In this document: piece after piece, positions 55,578 to 64,000 of the stretch | Position numbering within the stretch: position 1 is the stretch's first letter | How the letters are laid out: each line of letters begins with the position of its first letter | Source: Zymomonas mobilis | GTDB lineage: Bacteria > Pseudomonadota > Alphaproteobacteria > Sphingomonadales > Sphingomonadaceae | Direction of reading: 5' to 3' | NCBI RefSeq assembly: GCF_006715975.1 | Contig: NZ_VFOF01000001.1 | Location: forward strand, 1,498,001 to 1,562,000 | Length of the DNA: 64,000 nt | Notes under the pieces: model-generated | What the model was told of the DNA's origin: nothing | Seen by the model: only the letters and a program-made list of their open reading frames with translations | Database searches by the model: none | Program-made: the position numbers and the translations under genes

Positions 55578-55945
55578 AAATTCGCCTCTTAGCAGATTTC
55601 GTTTTCTTTTTATTTTATAGATATTAACGAAATTTCTTATAATAGTTATTATATAACAATATTGAAGAATATATAGTAATAGATTTTAATCCAAGAAATG
55701 ACAGCATATTCATTTTATTGAAGGTTATAAATCAAAGACATTTTTTAGAATAAAACAAATCTTTAAATAATTTTTTTGTTTTTGGAATATAAATTTTAGC
55801 CAAAATAGTATTTTTATTATTTTTTGAAAAATAATGTTATTTTTATATGTGGAAATTTTTCTTTTGGATTTGTCATTATTATACATAAAAAAAGGCGGCT
55901 CAAAATTATGAACCGCCTTTCCTTAATGCGTAAGCTCTATTGTAT
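55578..55945. other. AT-rich intergenic region between flippase and glyS
   Basis: 368 bases. The first 300 are extremely AT-rich with no gene. The glyS terminator occupies the right end. Confidence 0.5.
55887..55920 (-). terminator. Rho-independent terminator of glyS
   Basis: GGCGG (55894-55898) and CCGCC (55913-55917), with flanking A and T tracts; on the minus strand a TTTTTTT run follows. It lies 26 bases past the glyS stop. Confidence 0.9.
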
Positions 55946-57994
55946 TTAGCGTTTACGCTCCGAAGCTTCAATAGTTAAAGCTTCAACAACTGAAAAATCA
56001 GCAACCCGATGCATCGCGATGCGAATTTGTTCCAATAAAGCCAAACGACGTGACCGAATGCCGAGGTTATCGTGATTAACGATGACCTGATCAAAGAACT
56101 GATCAATCGGCTGACGAAGGCTGGCTAATGACGTCATAGCAGCAGCATAATCTTCAGCTTTTAAAGCCTGTTCCAGCGGAGCTTCGATCGCTTGAAGGGC
56201 GTTTTGTAAATCCTGTTCAGGCTGTTCGATATCATCCTGACTGATTTCAGCCTGTCCAGAAGTTTGGCTGCCCTTTAGAATATTTACTGCCCGACGATAA
56301 CCGGCCAAAAGATCGCGGCCATCTTCGCTTTCAATGAAGCTTTGCAAGGCCTGAACCCGTGCCAGAAGACGGATAATATCGTCTTCATAACCGAGTGCTA
56401 GCACAGCATCAATCAGATCATAACGGATACCGGCTTCACGCTGTTGCACCTTCAATCGCTCGGTAATGAAGGCTAACAGGCTTTCAATTTGATCCCCTGC
56501 CCCAGCTTTTTCAAATAAAGGCGTTAAAGGCAGGCGCAATTGATGCGCAATGATGGTCTGGATAATCTGCACAGCCGCACGACGAAGCGCGAAAGGATCT
56601 TTTGAACCCGTTGGACGGATATTGCGGACAAAGAAACAAGCGAGACTGTCAATGCGGTCAGCCAGAGAGACCGCCGCCGAGACACCAGCACCGGCTTCAG
56701 CCTGATATTGGCCATCGATAGCAGAAATAACCGCAGGATCTTCGTTACCGGCTTTAGCGTAATAGCCACCCATCACGCCCTGTAATTCAGGGAATTCACC
56801 AACCATATTGCTGGCAAGGTCAGCTTTGGCGAGAAGTCCTGCCCGTTCGGCCTGTTTTCTGTCGGTACCAATCTGATCAGCAATATAGCCAGACAAATGG
56901 GCGATCCGTTTGGCTTTATCGCCAACCGATCCCATGCCTTCATAGAACAGGACGGAATCCAGTCGAGGAAGCCAGTTTTCGAGCGGAATTTTTAAATCTT
57001 GTTCCCAGAAGAAACGGGCATCTGCCAAACGGGCAGACAGCACCTTTTCATTCCCTTGGATGATTTCTTTACCGCCATCCTGTGCTTCCATATCGGCAAC
57101 ACAGATGAAGACCGCCGCCAGATTTCCAGAGGAATCGGTGCAGGCGAAATATTTCTGGTTCGTCCGCATCGTCAACTGAATGACTTCTCTTGGCACGGCG
57201 AGATAGGATTCATCAAAGCGACCCAAAAGCGGCACTGGCCATTCGGTTAAACCCGCATTTTCCTGTGCCAAGGCAGCATCTTCGATCAGGGTTAAGCCTG
57301 CTTTTTTAGCTGCTTTTCTTGCCTGATCGGTAATTTTGTGCACCCGCGTATCGAAATCTATCATCACATGGGCGGATGCCATTTTTTCAGGATAGTCTGA
57401 AGCTTTGGTAATCGTAACCATTTCAGGGTAATGGAAAGGATGACCTTTCGTTTCGTTACCTGAAATAATGCCGTCCAGATCAACAGGCACAAGCTGTTCA
57501 TCAATAAGGGCGATGATGCCTTTTAACGGTCTGACCCAGCGCAAGGATTCGCTGCTGGCCGAGAAATTGCCCCAGCGCATTGATTTTGGCCAAGGGAAAG
57601 TTCGGATAATCGCCGGAATTGCTTCACCCAGCAAGGCAATCAGCGTCTGCCCCGGTTTTTCGATATGGGCATAGAAGAAATTGCCTTTAGGCGTTTCACG
57701 TAATTCCAGTTGTTCTTTGGTAAGACCGGTTGAACGTAAGAAACCTTCCAAGGCCTTTTCAGGCGCATCGGCACGAGGCCCACGCCGTTCTTCTTGAACG
57801 GCTTCTGTTTTTTCTGGCAAGTCGCGCATCAACAGAGCGATGCGGCGTGGCGTTGCATATTTTTCGATTTTGGCAGGTTTGATACCGGCGTCTTTCAGCT
57901 TTGCTGAAAGCAATTCAGCCAGCTTTTCAACTGCCATTTTTTGCAAACCGGCCGGAATTTCTTCGGAACGGAGCTCAAGCAGAAAATCAGCCAT
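55946..57994 (-). CDS. glyS: Glycyl-tRNA synthetase beta subunit
   Basis: A 682-residue beta subunit of the bacterial alpha2-beta2 GlyRS, which binds tRNA-Gly. MADFLLELRSEEIPAGLQKMA is the usual start; YATPRRIALLMRDLP, VPLLGRFDESYLAVP and DPFALRRAAVQII mark the B3/HD-like core. It follows glyQ by three bases. Confidence 0.96.
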   Translation of the reverse strand: MADFLLELRSEEIPAGLQKMAVEKLAELLSAKLKDAGIKPAKIEKYATPRRIALLMRDLPEKTEAVQEERRGPRADAPEKALEGFLRSTGLTKEQLELRETPKGNFFYAHIEKPGQTLIALLGEAIPAIIRTFPWPKSMRWGNFSASSESLRWVRPLKGIIALIDEQLVPVDLDGIISGNETKGHPFHYPEMVTITKASDYPEKMASAHVMIDFDTRVHKITDQARKAAKKAGLTLIEDAALAQENAGLTEWPVPLLGRFDESYLAVPREVIQLTMRTNQKYFACTDSSGNLAAVFICVADMEAQDGGKEIIQGNEKVLSARLADARFFWEQDLKIPLENWLPRLDSVLFYEGMGSVGDKAKRIAHLSGYIADQIGTDRKQAERAGLLAKADLASNMVGEFPELQGVMGGYYAKAGNEDPAVISAIDGQYQAEAGAGVSAAVSLADRIDSLACFFVRNIRPTGSKDPFALRRAAVQIIQTIIAHQLRLPLTPLFEKAGAGDQIESLLAFITERLKVQQREAGIRYDLIDAVLALGYEDDIIRLLARVQALQSFIESEDGRDLLAGYRRAVNILKGSQTSGQAEISQDDIEQPEQDLQNALQAIEAPLEQALKAEDYAAAMTSLASLRQPIDQFFDQVIVNHDNLGIRSRRLALLEQIRIAMHRVADFSVVEALTIEASERKR

Positions 57995-57997
57995 CGT

Positions 57998-58870
57998 TTA
58001 TGCCTCCCATCCGTTATAGGTCATCCATGCCGCCGCGACTGCTTTGGTTAATTCCCGCACGCGACCGATATAGGCCTGCCGTTCGGTGACAGAAATCATG
58101 CCGCGAGATTGCAGCAAGTTAAAGATATGGCTGGCTTTGATCGCCTGATCATAGGCCGGTAAAGGCAACGGTTTGTCCCGTTCCAGAAGGGCTTTACATT
58201 CCTGTGAAGCTTCTTTGAACCAGCGGAACAGCGTTTCGGTATTGGCTGCTTCGAAATTATACGCTGAAAACTGGCGCTCATTTTCGAGAAAAACATCGCC
58301 ATAGCTGACACCCGCATCATTGAAGCGGAGATCATAGACGTTATCAACGCCCTGAATATACATCGCCAGTCTTTCAAGACCGTAGGTGATCTCGCCAGAA
58401 ACAGGTTTACAATCGAAGCCGCCGATTTGCTGGAAATAAGTGAACTGCGTCACTTCCATGCCATCGCACCAGACTTCCCAACCCAGTCCCCATGCACCCA
58501 AAGTCGGGCTTTCCCAGTCATCTTCAACAAAGCGGATATCGTGGCGACCAAGGTCGATCCCGATGGCTTCCAATGAACCAAGATAAAGCGCCTGAATATT
58601 ATCAGGGGAAGGTTTTAAGATAACCTGATACTGATAATAATGGCAAAGTCGGTTCGGGTTTTCCCCATAACGCCCATCTGCCGGACGACGGCAAGGCTGG
58701 ACATAAGCCGCTTTCCACGGATTGGGGCCAAGGGCTTTCAGGCTGGTGGCCGGATGAAAGGTTCCCGCCCCCATTTCCATATCATAAGGTTGTAAAATGA
58801 CGCATCCTTGCTTGCTCCAGTAATCATGGAGTTTCAGGATGAGGGCTTGGAAGGACAGACTATCTGGCAT
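57998..58870 (-). CDS. glyQ: Glycyl-tRNA synthetase alpha subunit
   Basis: A 290-residue alpha subunit carrying the class II aminoacylation site. Recognisable: [28 protein letters not shown] (in parts: [18 protein letters not shown]), [26 protein letters not shown] (part: [10 protein letters not shown]) and [11 protein letters not shown] near 190. GAGG lies six bases before the ATG. The leader contains two palindromic hairpins (58883-58897 and 58912-58926). Confidence 0.96.
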   Translation of the reverse strand: MPDSLSFQALILKLHDYWSKQGCVILQPYDMEMGAGTFHPATSLKALGPNPWKAAYVQPCRRPADGRYGENPNRLCHYYQYQVILKPSPDNIQALYLGSLEAIGIDLGRHDIRFVEDDWESPTLGAWGLGWEVWCDGMEVTQFTYFQQIGGFDCKPVSGEITYGLERLAMYIQGVDNVYDLRFNDAGVSYGDVFLENERQFSAYNFEAANTETLFRWFKEASQECKALLERDKPLPLPAYDQAIKASHIFNLLQSRGMISVTERQAYIGRVRELTKAVAAAWMTYNGWEA

Positions 58871-59198
58871 TTTTCCTCGAATGTTGCCCGTGGCAACAGG
58901 GACAAATCTGTGCCGGATATACCGGCGAAAAGAACACTCTATTCCATTTTTCCGACAGGAAAAAAGAACTTTTACGCTCTAACCAGTAACAAAGCAGAAT
59001 TGAAGCCTATTCCGTTAAAAATCTGTTTTTCCCTGCTTTTGAAAAAGAAAAACAGCGTCAAATACGCGCTTTCGGTTTTCCTGTCGGGTGATTTATCGGG
59101 CAGAATAGCGTAGAAATCGAAAATATTATTTCTCTGCCCCTTGCCATACAGGGTAGCGCAAGCAAGAAGAGTTTTAAAAAGCGTAGCAGGAGAAGATT
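58871..59198. other. Divergent leader region between glyQ and the TraB/GumN gene
   Basis: 328 bases. Near glyQ lie two perfect inverted repeats: GTTGCC-CGT-GGCAAC (58883-58897), ending about four bases before the glyQ ribosome site, and GCCGG-ATATA-CCGGC (58912-58926). They would form stacked hairpins in the glyQS leader RNA. The rest holds promoter DNA and an unsupported plus-strand frame at 58808-59113. Confidence 0.5.
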
Positions 59199-60236
59199 AT
59201 GATAACGCCGATAATATCTTGCATCGGGATACTCTCGGCTTTGTTAGCTGCCTCGGCGCATCCGCAACCGCATAGAATACAAGCGGCCAGTCGGGTGAAG
59301 AAAATATCATCGGCAAAAACACCCGCTAAGAAACCGGTAGCGGTTGTGGCCAAGGGAAAACTGCCTGCGCCCGCCAATAACAATCATCCTGAAAATACGC
59401 CTACCGCTGCAACGTCATCTGTTGTTGTCGATGCCCATCCCGCATTATGGATGATTCATAAAAACAATACGACGATTTATCTTTTTGGCACCATCCATAT
59501 GCTTGACCCGCGTTATAGTTGGTTCAATCATCATGTTCGTGAAGCGTTTGAACAGTCATCAGAATTGGTTATCGAGACCAAGGCACCGCCAGCCGATCAA
59601 GTTCAGGCAATTGTTTCCGAATTGGCGACCGATAAATCGGGTTTACCGCTTGAGAAAAGATTGCCGCCAGCGTTAAATCGGCGTGTTCAAGCTGAATTGA
59701 CCCGTTTCCATATGCCGAAAAACAGCATGGATCATTTTTCACCATGGTTTGTGGCAGTCACCCTGACTCTGCTTCATTATCAAAAAAGTGGTATTAAAAC
59801 GATGGCCGGTGTCGAACCGGTCCTGATTTCACAGGCGCAAAGTGAAGCCAAAAATATTGGTGAATTAGAAGATTTTAAGCAGCAGCTTTCTTTCTTGTCT
59901 AATTTGTCTTCAGCCGATCAGATATCTTTTCTTCAATCTAGTTTAGAAGAAGACGAGCAAAGCTCTTTCATTATCCGCTTGTTGATAAAGGCATGGGCTT
60001 CGGGAGATGAAGACCGGTTAGCTAATATGGTGAACCAGACTTTAGGACAGATTCCGCATTTACAGACAATTCTTGTCGAGAACCGGAATCGGAGATGGGC
60101 AGACTGGATCGAAAATAGACTTAAAACGCCTGGCACTGTCTTTATGGCTGTCGGTGCGGGGCATCTGGGCGGTAATTATAGTTTGAGAAAAATTTTAGCA
60201 GAGCGCCAGATTTACGCTGTCAGAATTGCCAATTAG
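59199..60236 (+). CDS. TraB/GumN family protein
   Basis: A 345-residue exported protein. The signal peptide ends near residue 20 (AASAHP). A basic Pro/Ala-rich region (about 25-75) follows. The TraB/PrgY/GumN domain starts at HKNNTTIYLFGTIHMLD with the conserved GTIH, and its second motif GAGHLGG is near 323. Proteins of this family are thought to be metal-dependent peptidases that cut peptides or modify pheromones; no substrate is known here. AGGAGAAG precedes the ATG by four bases. Confidence 0.88.
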   Translation: MITPIISCIGILSALLAASAHPQPHRIQAASRVKKISSAKTPAKKPVAVVAKGKLPAPANNNHPENTPTAATSSVVVDAHPALWMIHKNNTTIYLFGTIHMLDPRYSWFNHHVREAFEQSSELVIETKAPPADQVQAIVSELATDKSGLPLEKRLPPALNRRVQAELTRFHMPKNSMDHFSPWFVAVTLTLLHYQKSGIKTMAGVEPVLISQAQSEAKNIGELEDFKQQLSFLSNLSSADQISFLQSSLEEDEQSSFIIRLLIKAWASGDEDRLANMVNQTLGQIPHLQTILVENRNRRWADWIENRLKTPGTVFMAVGAGHLGGNYSLRKILAERQIYAVRIAN

Positions 60237-60415
60237 CTTTCGCTAGGATGGCAGTTTATTTAAGCTATAGATTAAAGATAGTTGAAGGTAACGGCTCAAG
60301 AAGACCGGTTACGGTTCAGAGAACAATGAATTAAATGGGATGTTTCATCGGTTTTAGCGAATAAAGCATTTGAAAAGATGCTATCGCTTATTTGAAAAAA
60401 TACCGATGTAAAGAG

Positions 60416-60493
<78 letters not shown>

Positions 60494-60547
60494 ATCGCTG
60501 TCCTCCTTAATGAGTTTTATCCGATAGTCAATCAGAAATGTAGAGAA

Positions 60548-60937
60548 TTACTCAGAAAGAAGCAAAGAATGCATTCTTTTTATGTCTCTTTCTATCGCAG
60601 AGGCGAGACTTCCGGCGGCTAAGGCGGGTGATGCGCCTGCCTGACGGGCTTTAATCAGCACTTCCACACCGGCTTGTGCCATATTCAAACATTCATCCAA
60701 CAATATTTTAGCCTGATAGGTCAATAAAGCCGGAGCCTTTTTATAGGCCTGATTTAGCTGATAAATCTGATCATCGGAAAAAATTTCGGTTTTATAAGGT
60801 TCAAACTGCCCTGCTGGATTGTGAGCGGCCTGACTAGCCTGCTTTTCTTGGCACCATTCCTGCAAAAAATCGGCAATATACTGTATCTGTTGAAGGCTTG
60901 TTCCGATATCAAAAGTAATTTTATCAGTCACCGACAC
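60548..60937 (-). CDS. Hypothetical protein, unknown function
   Basis: I do not recognise the family. A 129-residue protein from GTG 60937 with AGGAA nine bases upstream. It is helical and Gln/Ala-rich (LQQIQYIADFLQEWCQEKQ; AGASPALAAGSLASAIERDI), with no membrane segment or signal peptide, so likely cytosolic. An ORF of about 50 codons ends six bases upstream and may be co-transcribed. It lies between the tRNA-Pro and the mannitol dehydrogenase. Confidence 0.6.
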   Translation of the reverse strand: MSVTDKITFDIGTSLQQIQYIADFLQEWCQEKQASQAAHNPAGQFEPYKTEIFSDDQIYQLNQAYKKAPALLTYQAKILLDECLNMAQAGVEVLIKARQAGASPALAAGSLASAIERDIKRMHSLLLSE

Positions 60938-60942
60938 AGCTT

Positions 60943-61092
60943 CTATTCCTGTTCTGGCACCATAACAGAGGGGTCAAAATATGATCTTGCCTTCTTCGCT
61001 ATCATATATTTACCTGTGCCGATATCGTAAACATATCGACTTCTGATATGATAATTAACCATTTCCTTTCCGAAGAAAGAGCATTTTGACAT
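60943..61092 (-). CDS. Possible small protein upstream of the hypothetical gene
   Basis: An ORF of about 49 codons (MSKCSFFGKEMVNYHIRSRY...), ending six bases before the next gene's start. The composition is protein-like, but no ribosome site is seen before ATG 61092, and an upstream TTG to 61128 is equally possible. No family is recognised. Confidence 0.3.
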   Translation of the reverse strand: MSKCSFFGKEMVNYHIRSRYVYDIGTGKYMIAKKARSYFDPSVMVPEQE

Positions 61093-61150
61093 ATCGGAGC
61101 CAAGACTTTCGATAAGTTGAAAGATCAAGGAGGCTTATGCGTTTGCGTTA

Positions 61151-61179
61151 AAAGCAAAGGGTGCCTGATAGACACCCTT
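61151..61179 (-). terminator. Possible terminator of the mannitol dehydrogenase gene
   Basis: AAGGGTG (61157-61163) and CACCCTT (61173-61179) form a stem with a nine-base loop. On the minus strand TGCTTTTAAC follows, a weak T-run. It lies about 90 bases past the dehydrogenase stop. Confidence 0.5.
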
Positions 61180-61269
61180 CCCTTTTGGATAATAGCTTTT
61201 GAAACATAGCCATCCGAAAAAGTCATCTTCTAGAATGGCTATATTATTAAAGGTAGAATTTACCTTAGC

Positions 61270-62781
61270 TTAAAGATTTTTGAGTGCGCCGAGTACGCCT
61301 TGGGGTTTGAGCAAGGATACAGCGTAATCAAAAGCTTTGACGAAAGCTTCGTTGTCGGCCAGCGACAAAGATTCCAGAATACGACAGCTAAGAAAGCCCT
61401 CTGTATTTTCACTGCCCCATTCTGCGCGCTCTTCTTTCGAAATATGCGGTTCAATGGGCGTGAATTTGTTACCTTTGTCATCAACGCCGCGAAGATAGCG
61501 ACGAAAACAAGCAAGAATAAAGGCCATGCGCCGCAAATCACGACTGCTGGTATCTTCATCTTCGGTATGTTCATTGATAGTCGGCAATAAAAATGTCGGC
61601 AATTTATTGGCACTGTCACCGGCAATGCGCACCAGCTGATCTTTCAAGGCTGGATTGCTGAAACGGCTCAACACCATATCACGATAATCGGTGAGTGAAA
61701 TACCGTCAGGCCCCTTTATTACCGGAATAACGTCCTTGGTTACGAAGTCATAAACCAAGCGATGAATATCGGGATCGTCCAAGGCTTCATGGACATATTC
61801 ATAACCAGCGATAACACCTGGTAAAGCAATCGCGGTATGGGATGCATTGAGCATCCGACCCTTCATATGTTCGTAAGGGGCTACATTTTTAGTAAATTCT
61901 GCACCGACCTTTTCAAAAGGAGGGCGGCCATTACAGAATTCATCCTTGATTACCCATTGAGAAAAATTTTCGGCAATAACAGGCGTTTGGTCGTCAATGC
62001 CGGTAAGTTTTCTGACGGCATCAGCTTCTTCATCCGTGACGGTTGGGGCAATCCGGTCAACCATACTGTTTGGAAAGCTTACATTTTTTTCGATCCATTC
62101 GGCTAATTCTGGATCGCGTAATTTGGCAAAGCTGATAACTGCCTGTTTAGCAACGTCACCATTCCCCCGCTGGTTATCACAAGAAAACACTGTAAAGGGC
62201 TTGGTGCCAGCCTGACGGCGTTGTGCCAAAGCTTCGACAATATAGCCGAATGTATCCTTCGGATGCTGTGGGTCTTTCAAATCCGTCTGAACATCTTCGG
62301 CATCAGACTGAAAATTACCTTCGCTATCGAGATGATAGCCCCCTTCGGTAATGGTCAAAGAAACGATACGAATAGCAGGATCGACCAGCATTTTCATCGT
62401 TACTTCGGGATTTTCAGGAGCGTGAAGATATTGGATGATCGAACCGATAACGCGCGCAGAAGGCTTTCCTTTGGCATCGTATTCAGTCAGCGTATAAAGG
62501 CAATCCTGATCCTTCATTGCTTTGGCTTTTGCCTTTGAAGAAGGACGATCGCCCAAGCTGATACCGACGATGCCCCAGCTTTCATTGCCTGGAATAGCCA
62601 GACAATCATCAATATAGCGCGCCTGATGAGCGCGATGGAAGTTACCAACGCCGATATGGGCAATACCCGGTGTCACTTTTGATCGGTCGTATTGGAAAAT
62701 TTTTACTCGTTTGGGATCGAGATTTGCCAGTGCTTTTTTGTTAAGCTTTGTCGCTTCTTTTGATTGAGCGGTTGCTGTCAT
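61270..62781 (-). CDS. Mannitol 2-dehydrogenase (long-chain polyol dehydrogenase)
   Basis: A 503-residue NAD(P)-dependent polyol dehydrogenase interconverting fructose and mannitol (or a related sugar acid/alcohol such as fructuronate/mannonate). Start at ATG 62781, eight bases after GGAG (MTATAQSKEATKL). Dinucleotide loop IAHIGVGNFHRAHQARYID near residue 40, PNSMVDRIAPTVT near 225 and KGRMLNASHTAIA near 290 with the catalytic Lys-Asn-His cluster. Its length matches mannitol dehydrogenases of this class. A fructose-using organism such as Zymomonas would use it for redox balance and osmolytes; that link is inference. Confidence 0.9.
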   Translation of the reverse strand: MTATAQSKEATKLNKKALANLDPKRVKIFQYDRSKVTPGIAHIGVGNFHRAHQARYIDDCLAIPGNESWGIVGISLGDRPSSKAKAKAMKDQDCLYTLTEYDAKGKPSARVIGSIIQYLHAPENPEVTMKMLVDPAIRIVSLTITEGGYHLDSEGNFQSDAEDVQTDLKDPQHPKDTFGYIVEALAQRRQAGTKPFTVFSCDNQRGNGDVAKQAVISFAKLRDPELAEWIEKNVSFPNSMVDRIAPTVTDEEADAVRKLTGIDDQTPVIAENFSQWVIKDEFCNGRPPFEKVGAEFTKNVAPYEHMKGRMLNASHTAIALPGVIAGYEYVHEALDDPDIHRLVYDFVTKDVIPVIKGPDGISLTDYRDMVLSRFSNPALKDQLVRIAGDSANKLPTFLLPTINEHTEDEDTSSRDLRRMAFILACFRRYLRGVDDKGNKFTPIEPHISKEERAEWGSENTEGFLSCRILESLSLADNEAFVKAFDYAVSLLKPQGVLGALKNL

Positions 62782-63307
62782 AATCTGTCTCCTTGAAAAT
62801 TTGTTCAGGCGCACAAAAGCGCGTACATTTATCCTTCTATTAAGAACCTGAAATTATGGCCGGACATATTGTTCTGGATAGAAATAAACTAGAACCTATA
62901 TAATATAAAAAATCTTAAAAATCCATAATGGCTTCATAAAAATTTTATGGAGAAAAATTTTAATTAAAATTTTGAAAAATTAGGCATATATTTAAGTAAT
63001 ATAATAGCTATATATTCAAATATACTTTATTATTATTTATATATATTTATTTTTTTAAATTATCAAAAATTTAGCTTTAAATGTAAAATTATAAATAATA
63101 AAAACTTTAAAAATTTGAGTTAAAATTTGTTTTTTATTTATTGTTAAGAAAAAATATTGGCAATTTTTTAGAAAAACTGACCAAAGAAAATAGTAGGATT
63201 CCCAAAAAACACCAAAAAGCTTGGGCTATCAGCCTTAGCAGCGACTGCATTATTCTTCAAATTCAAAGTGATTGCGTCTTTTCCCTGTGAACCGAGTTTA
63301 CGTCTAT
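62782..63307. other. Extremely AT-rich divergent intergenic region
   Basis: 526 bases between two divergent genes. Positions about 62880-63180 are very AT-rich, with many A and T runs. It holds the promoters of mannitol dehydrogenase and photolyase. I see no gene or RNA. Confidence 0.5.
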
Positions 63308-64000
63308 ATGATAAATGATGCCCGCCCTGCTTTAATATGGTTTCGCCATGATCTCCGTTTGCATGATAATGCGGCTTTGACCGCGGCCGTCCAAAGCGGA
63401 TGCCCTTTGATCTGTTTTTACATAGATGAAAGGCCTTCGGGAAAGCTGGTAACGGCAGCCGATTGGTGGGTTAATGAAAGCCTTCAAGCTTTACATCGGC
63501 AGTTGAAGGATCAAGGGGGTGCGCTGCATCTTTTTCGGGGTGACGCTAAAGAAATTTTACCTGAAATTGTGAAGCAAGTTGATGCGAGCAAGCTTTTTTG
63601 GAATAGGCGCTATGACCACGCAGGAAAAGAAACCGATCAAGCTTTGAAACAAGCTATTAAGGCTACCGGGATTGATGTCCATAGCTTTCCTAATAACCTT
63701 TTACATGAGCCTTGGGTTATCAAAAATAAAAGTGGCCAAAGTTTTAAGCTTTTTTCGGCTTATTGGCGCGCGGTTCAACGGGATACGGTTATTCCTAAAC
63801 CATTGCCCTGCCCTGAAAAATGGGTCTTTTCAGAAAAGGATATCAGCCATTGTTTCGGCTATAGCGAGATAGCTTTATTAGAAAAAGAAGCGAAAAAAAC
63901 GACTTGGGCGAATAAATTGAAAGCAGAGCATAGCTTTGGCGAAGGCGGAGCCCATCATCGGCTAAAAGAATTCATCGAAAACGACATCGCGCATTATACC
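63308..64000 (+). CDS. phrB: Deoxyribodipyrimidine photolyase (5' part)
   Basis: The first 231 codons of a photolyase that runs off the right edge; it repairs UV-induced pyrimidine dimers with blue light. MINDARPALIWFRHDLRLHDNAAL (in parts: ALIWFRHDLRLHDN) is the photolyase/cryptochrome N-terminal signature; ICFYIDERPSGK, SLQALHRQLKDQGGALHLFRGDA and FWNRRYDHAGKETDQAL follow, matching the alpha/beta antenna domain, and FGEGGAHHRLKEFI begins the catalytic helical domain. ATG 63308 is assumed; a GTG at 63287 is in frame. No good ribosome site is seen for either. Confidence 0.92.
   Translation, partial: MINDARPALIWFRHDLRLHDNAALTAAVQSGCPLICFYIDERPSGKLVTAADWWVNESLQALHRQLKDQGGALHLFRGDAKEILPEIVKQVDASKLFWNRRYDHAGKETDQALKQAIKATGIDVHSFPNNLLHEPWVIKNKSGQSFKLFSAYWRAVQRDTVIPKPLPCPEKWVFSEKDISHCFGYSEIALLEKEAKKTTWANKLKAEHSFGEGGAHHRLKEFIENDIAHYT

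Overview
The window looks like chromosomal DNA of a Sphingomonadales alphaproteobacterium and is most consistent with Zymomonas mobilis. This rests on recognising gene content and order from memory: fur, MucR, rimI, tsaB and nfu in a row; the PhyR/EcfG stress pair; a four-gene FUSC/DUF1656/HlyD/NodT efflux operon; a leuS-lptE-holA operon; a long-chain mannitol dehydrogenase; and moderate-GC genes separated by very AT-rich spacers. I could not run a database search. Nearly all the DNA is ordinary housekeeping chromosome. I see no insertion sequence, prophage, CRISPR array or integration site.

Layout. 1-7.1 kb: end of a lipid kinase, DUF2141 protein, lptF-lptG, an N-formylglutamate amidohydrolase-like gene with an unknown secreted partner, two small envelope proteins and a GNAT-type acyltransferase. 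7.3-14.2 kb: a DHCW cupin under a dyad-operator promoter, xth, erpA, an M23 peptidase with a His/Ser-rich linker, the general stress pair ecfG and phyR (no nepR between them), an alpha/beta hydrolase and asd. 14.3-24.7 kb: S9 peptidase, inositol-phosphatase-family gene, a Fur-box-controlled bfd-bfr pair, fur, mucR-like, the nfu-tsaB-rimI operon, a DEAD-box helicase with a structured leader and ubiA. 24.9-37.8 kb: purEK, tandem M16 peptidases, clpB with a sigma-32-type promoter, a degenerate ThiE/TenI-like gene, a RadC-like JAB gene and a lipid kinase. 38-48.1 kb: efflux operon, then DUF3576-leuS-lptE-holA. 48.4-64 kb: LysE exporter with divergent Lrp regulator, nitrilase-family amidase, barrel-like protein, FAD oxidoreductase, a GINT1-like propeller protein divergent from a flippase, glyQS, a TraB/GumN protein, tRNA-Pro(UGG), a hypothetical protein, mannitol 2-dehydrogenase and the start of a DNA photolyase.

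How the genes work together. There are three strong themes. The first is envelope and lipopolysaccharide biogenesis: lptF, lptG and lptE, two DAG-kinase-family lipid kinases, a putative sphingolipid-type acyltransferase, the flippase and the efflux pump. The second is iron and Fe-S metabolism: bfd, bfr, fur, erpA and nfu, with a near-consensus Fur box in front of bfd. The third is stress response: phyR/ecfG, clpB, xth and photolyase.

No wholly new multi-gene system is evident. The items most worth a second look are the PhyR-EcfG locus lacking nepR, the efflux pump whose adaptor and outer-membrane channel both carry long extra C-terminal tails and whose promoter has repeated elements at the start codon, the acyltransferase that may be a ceramide synthase, the GINT1-like protein beside a flippase, and the dyad operator in front of the cupin gene.
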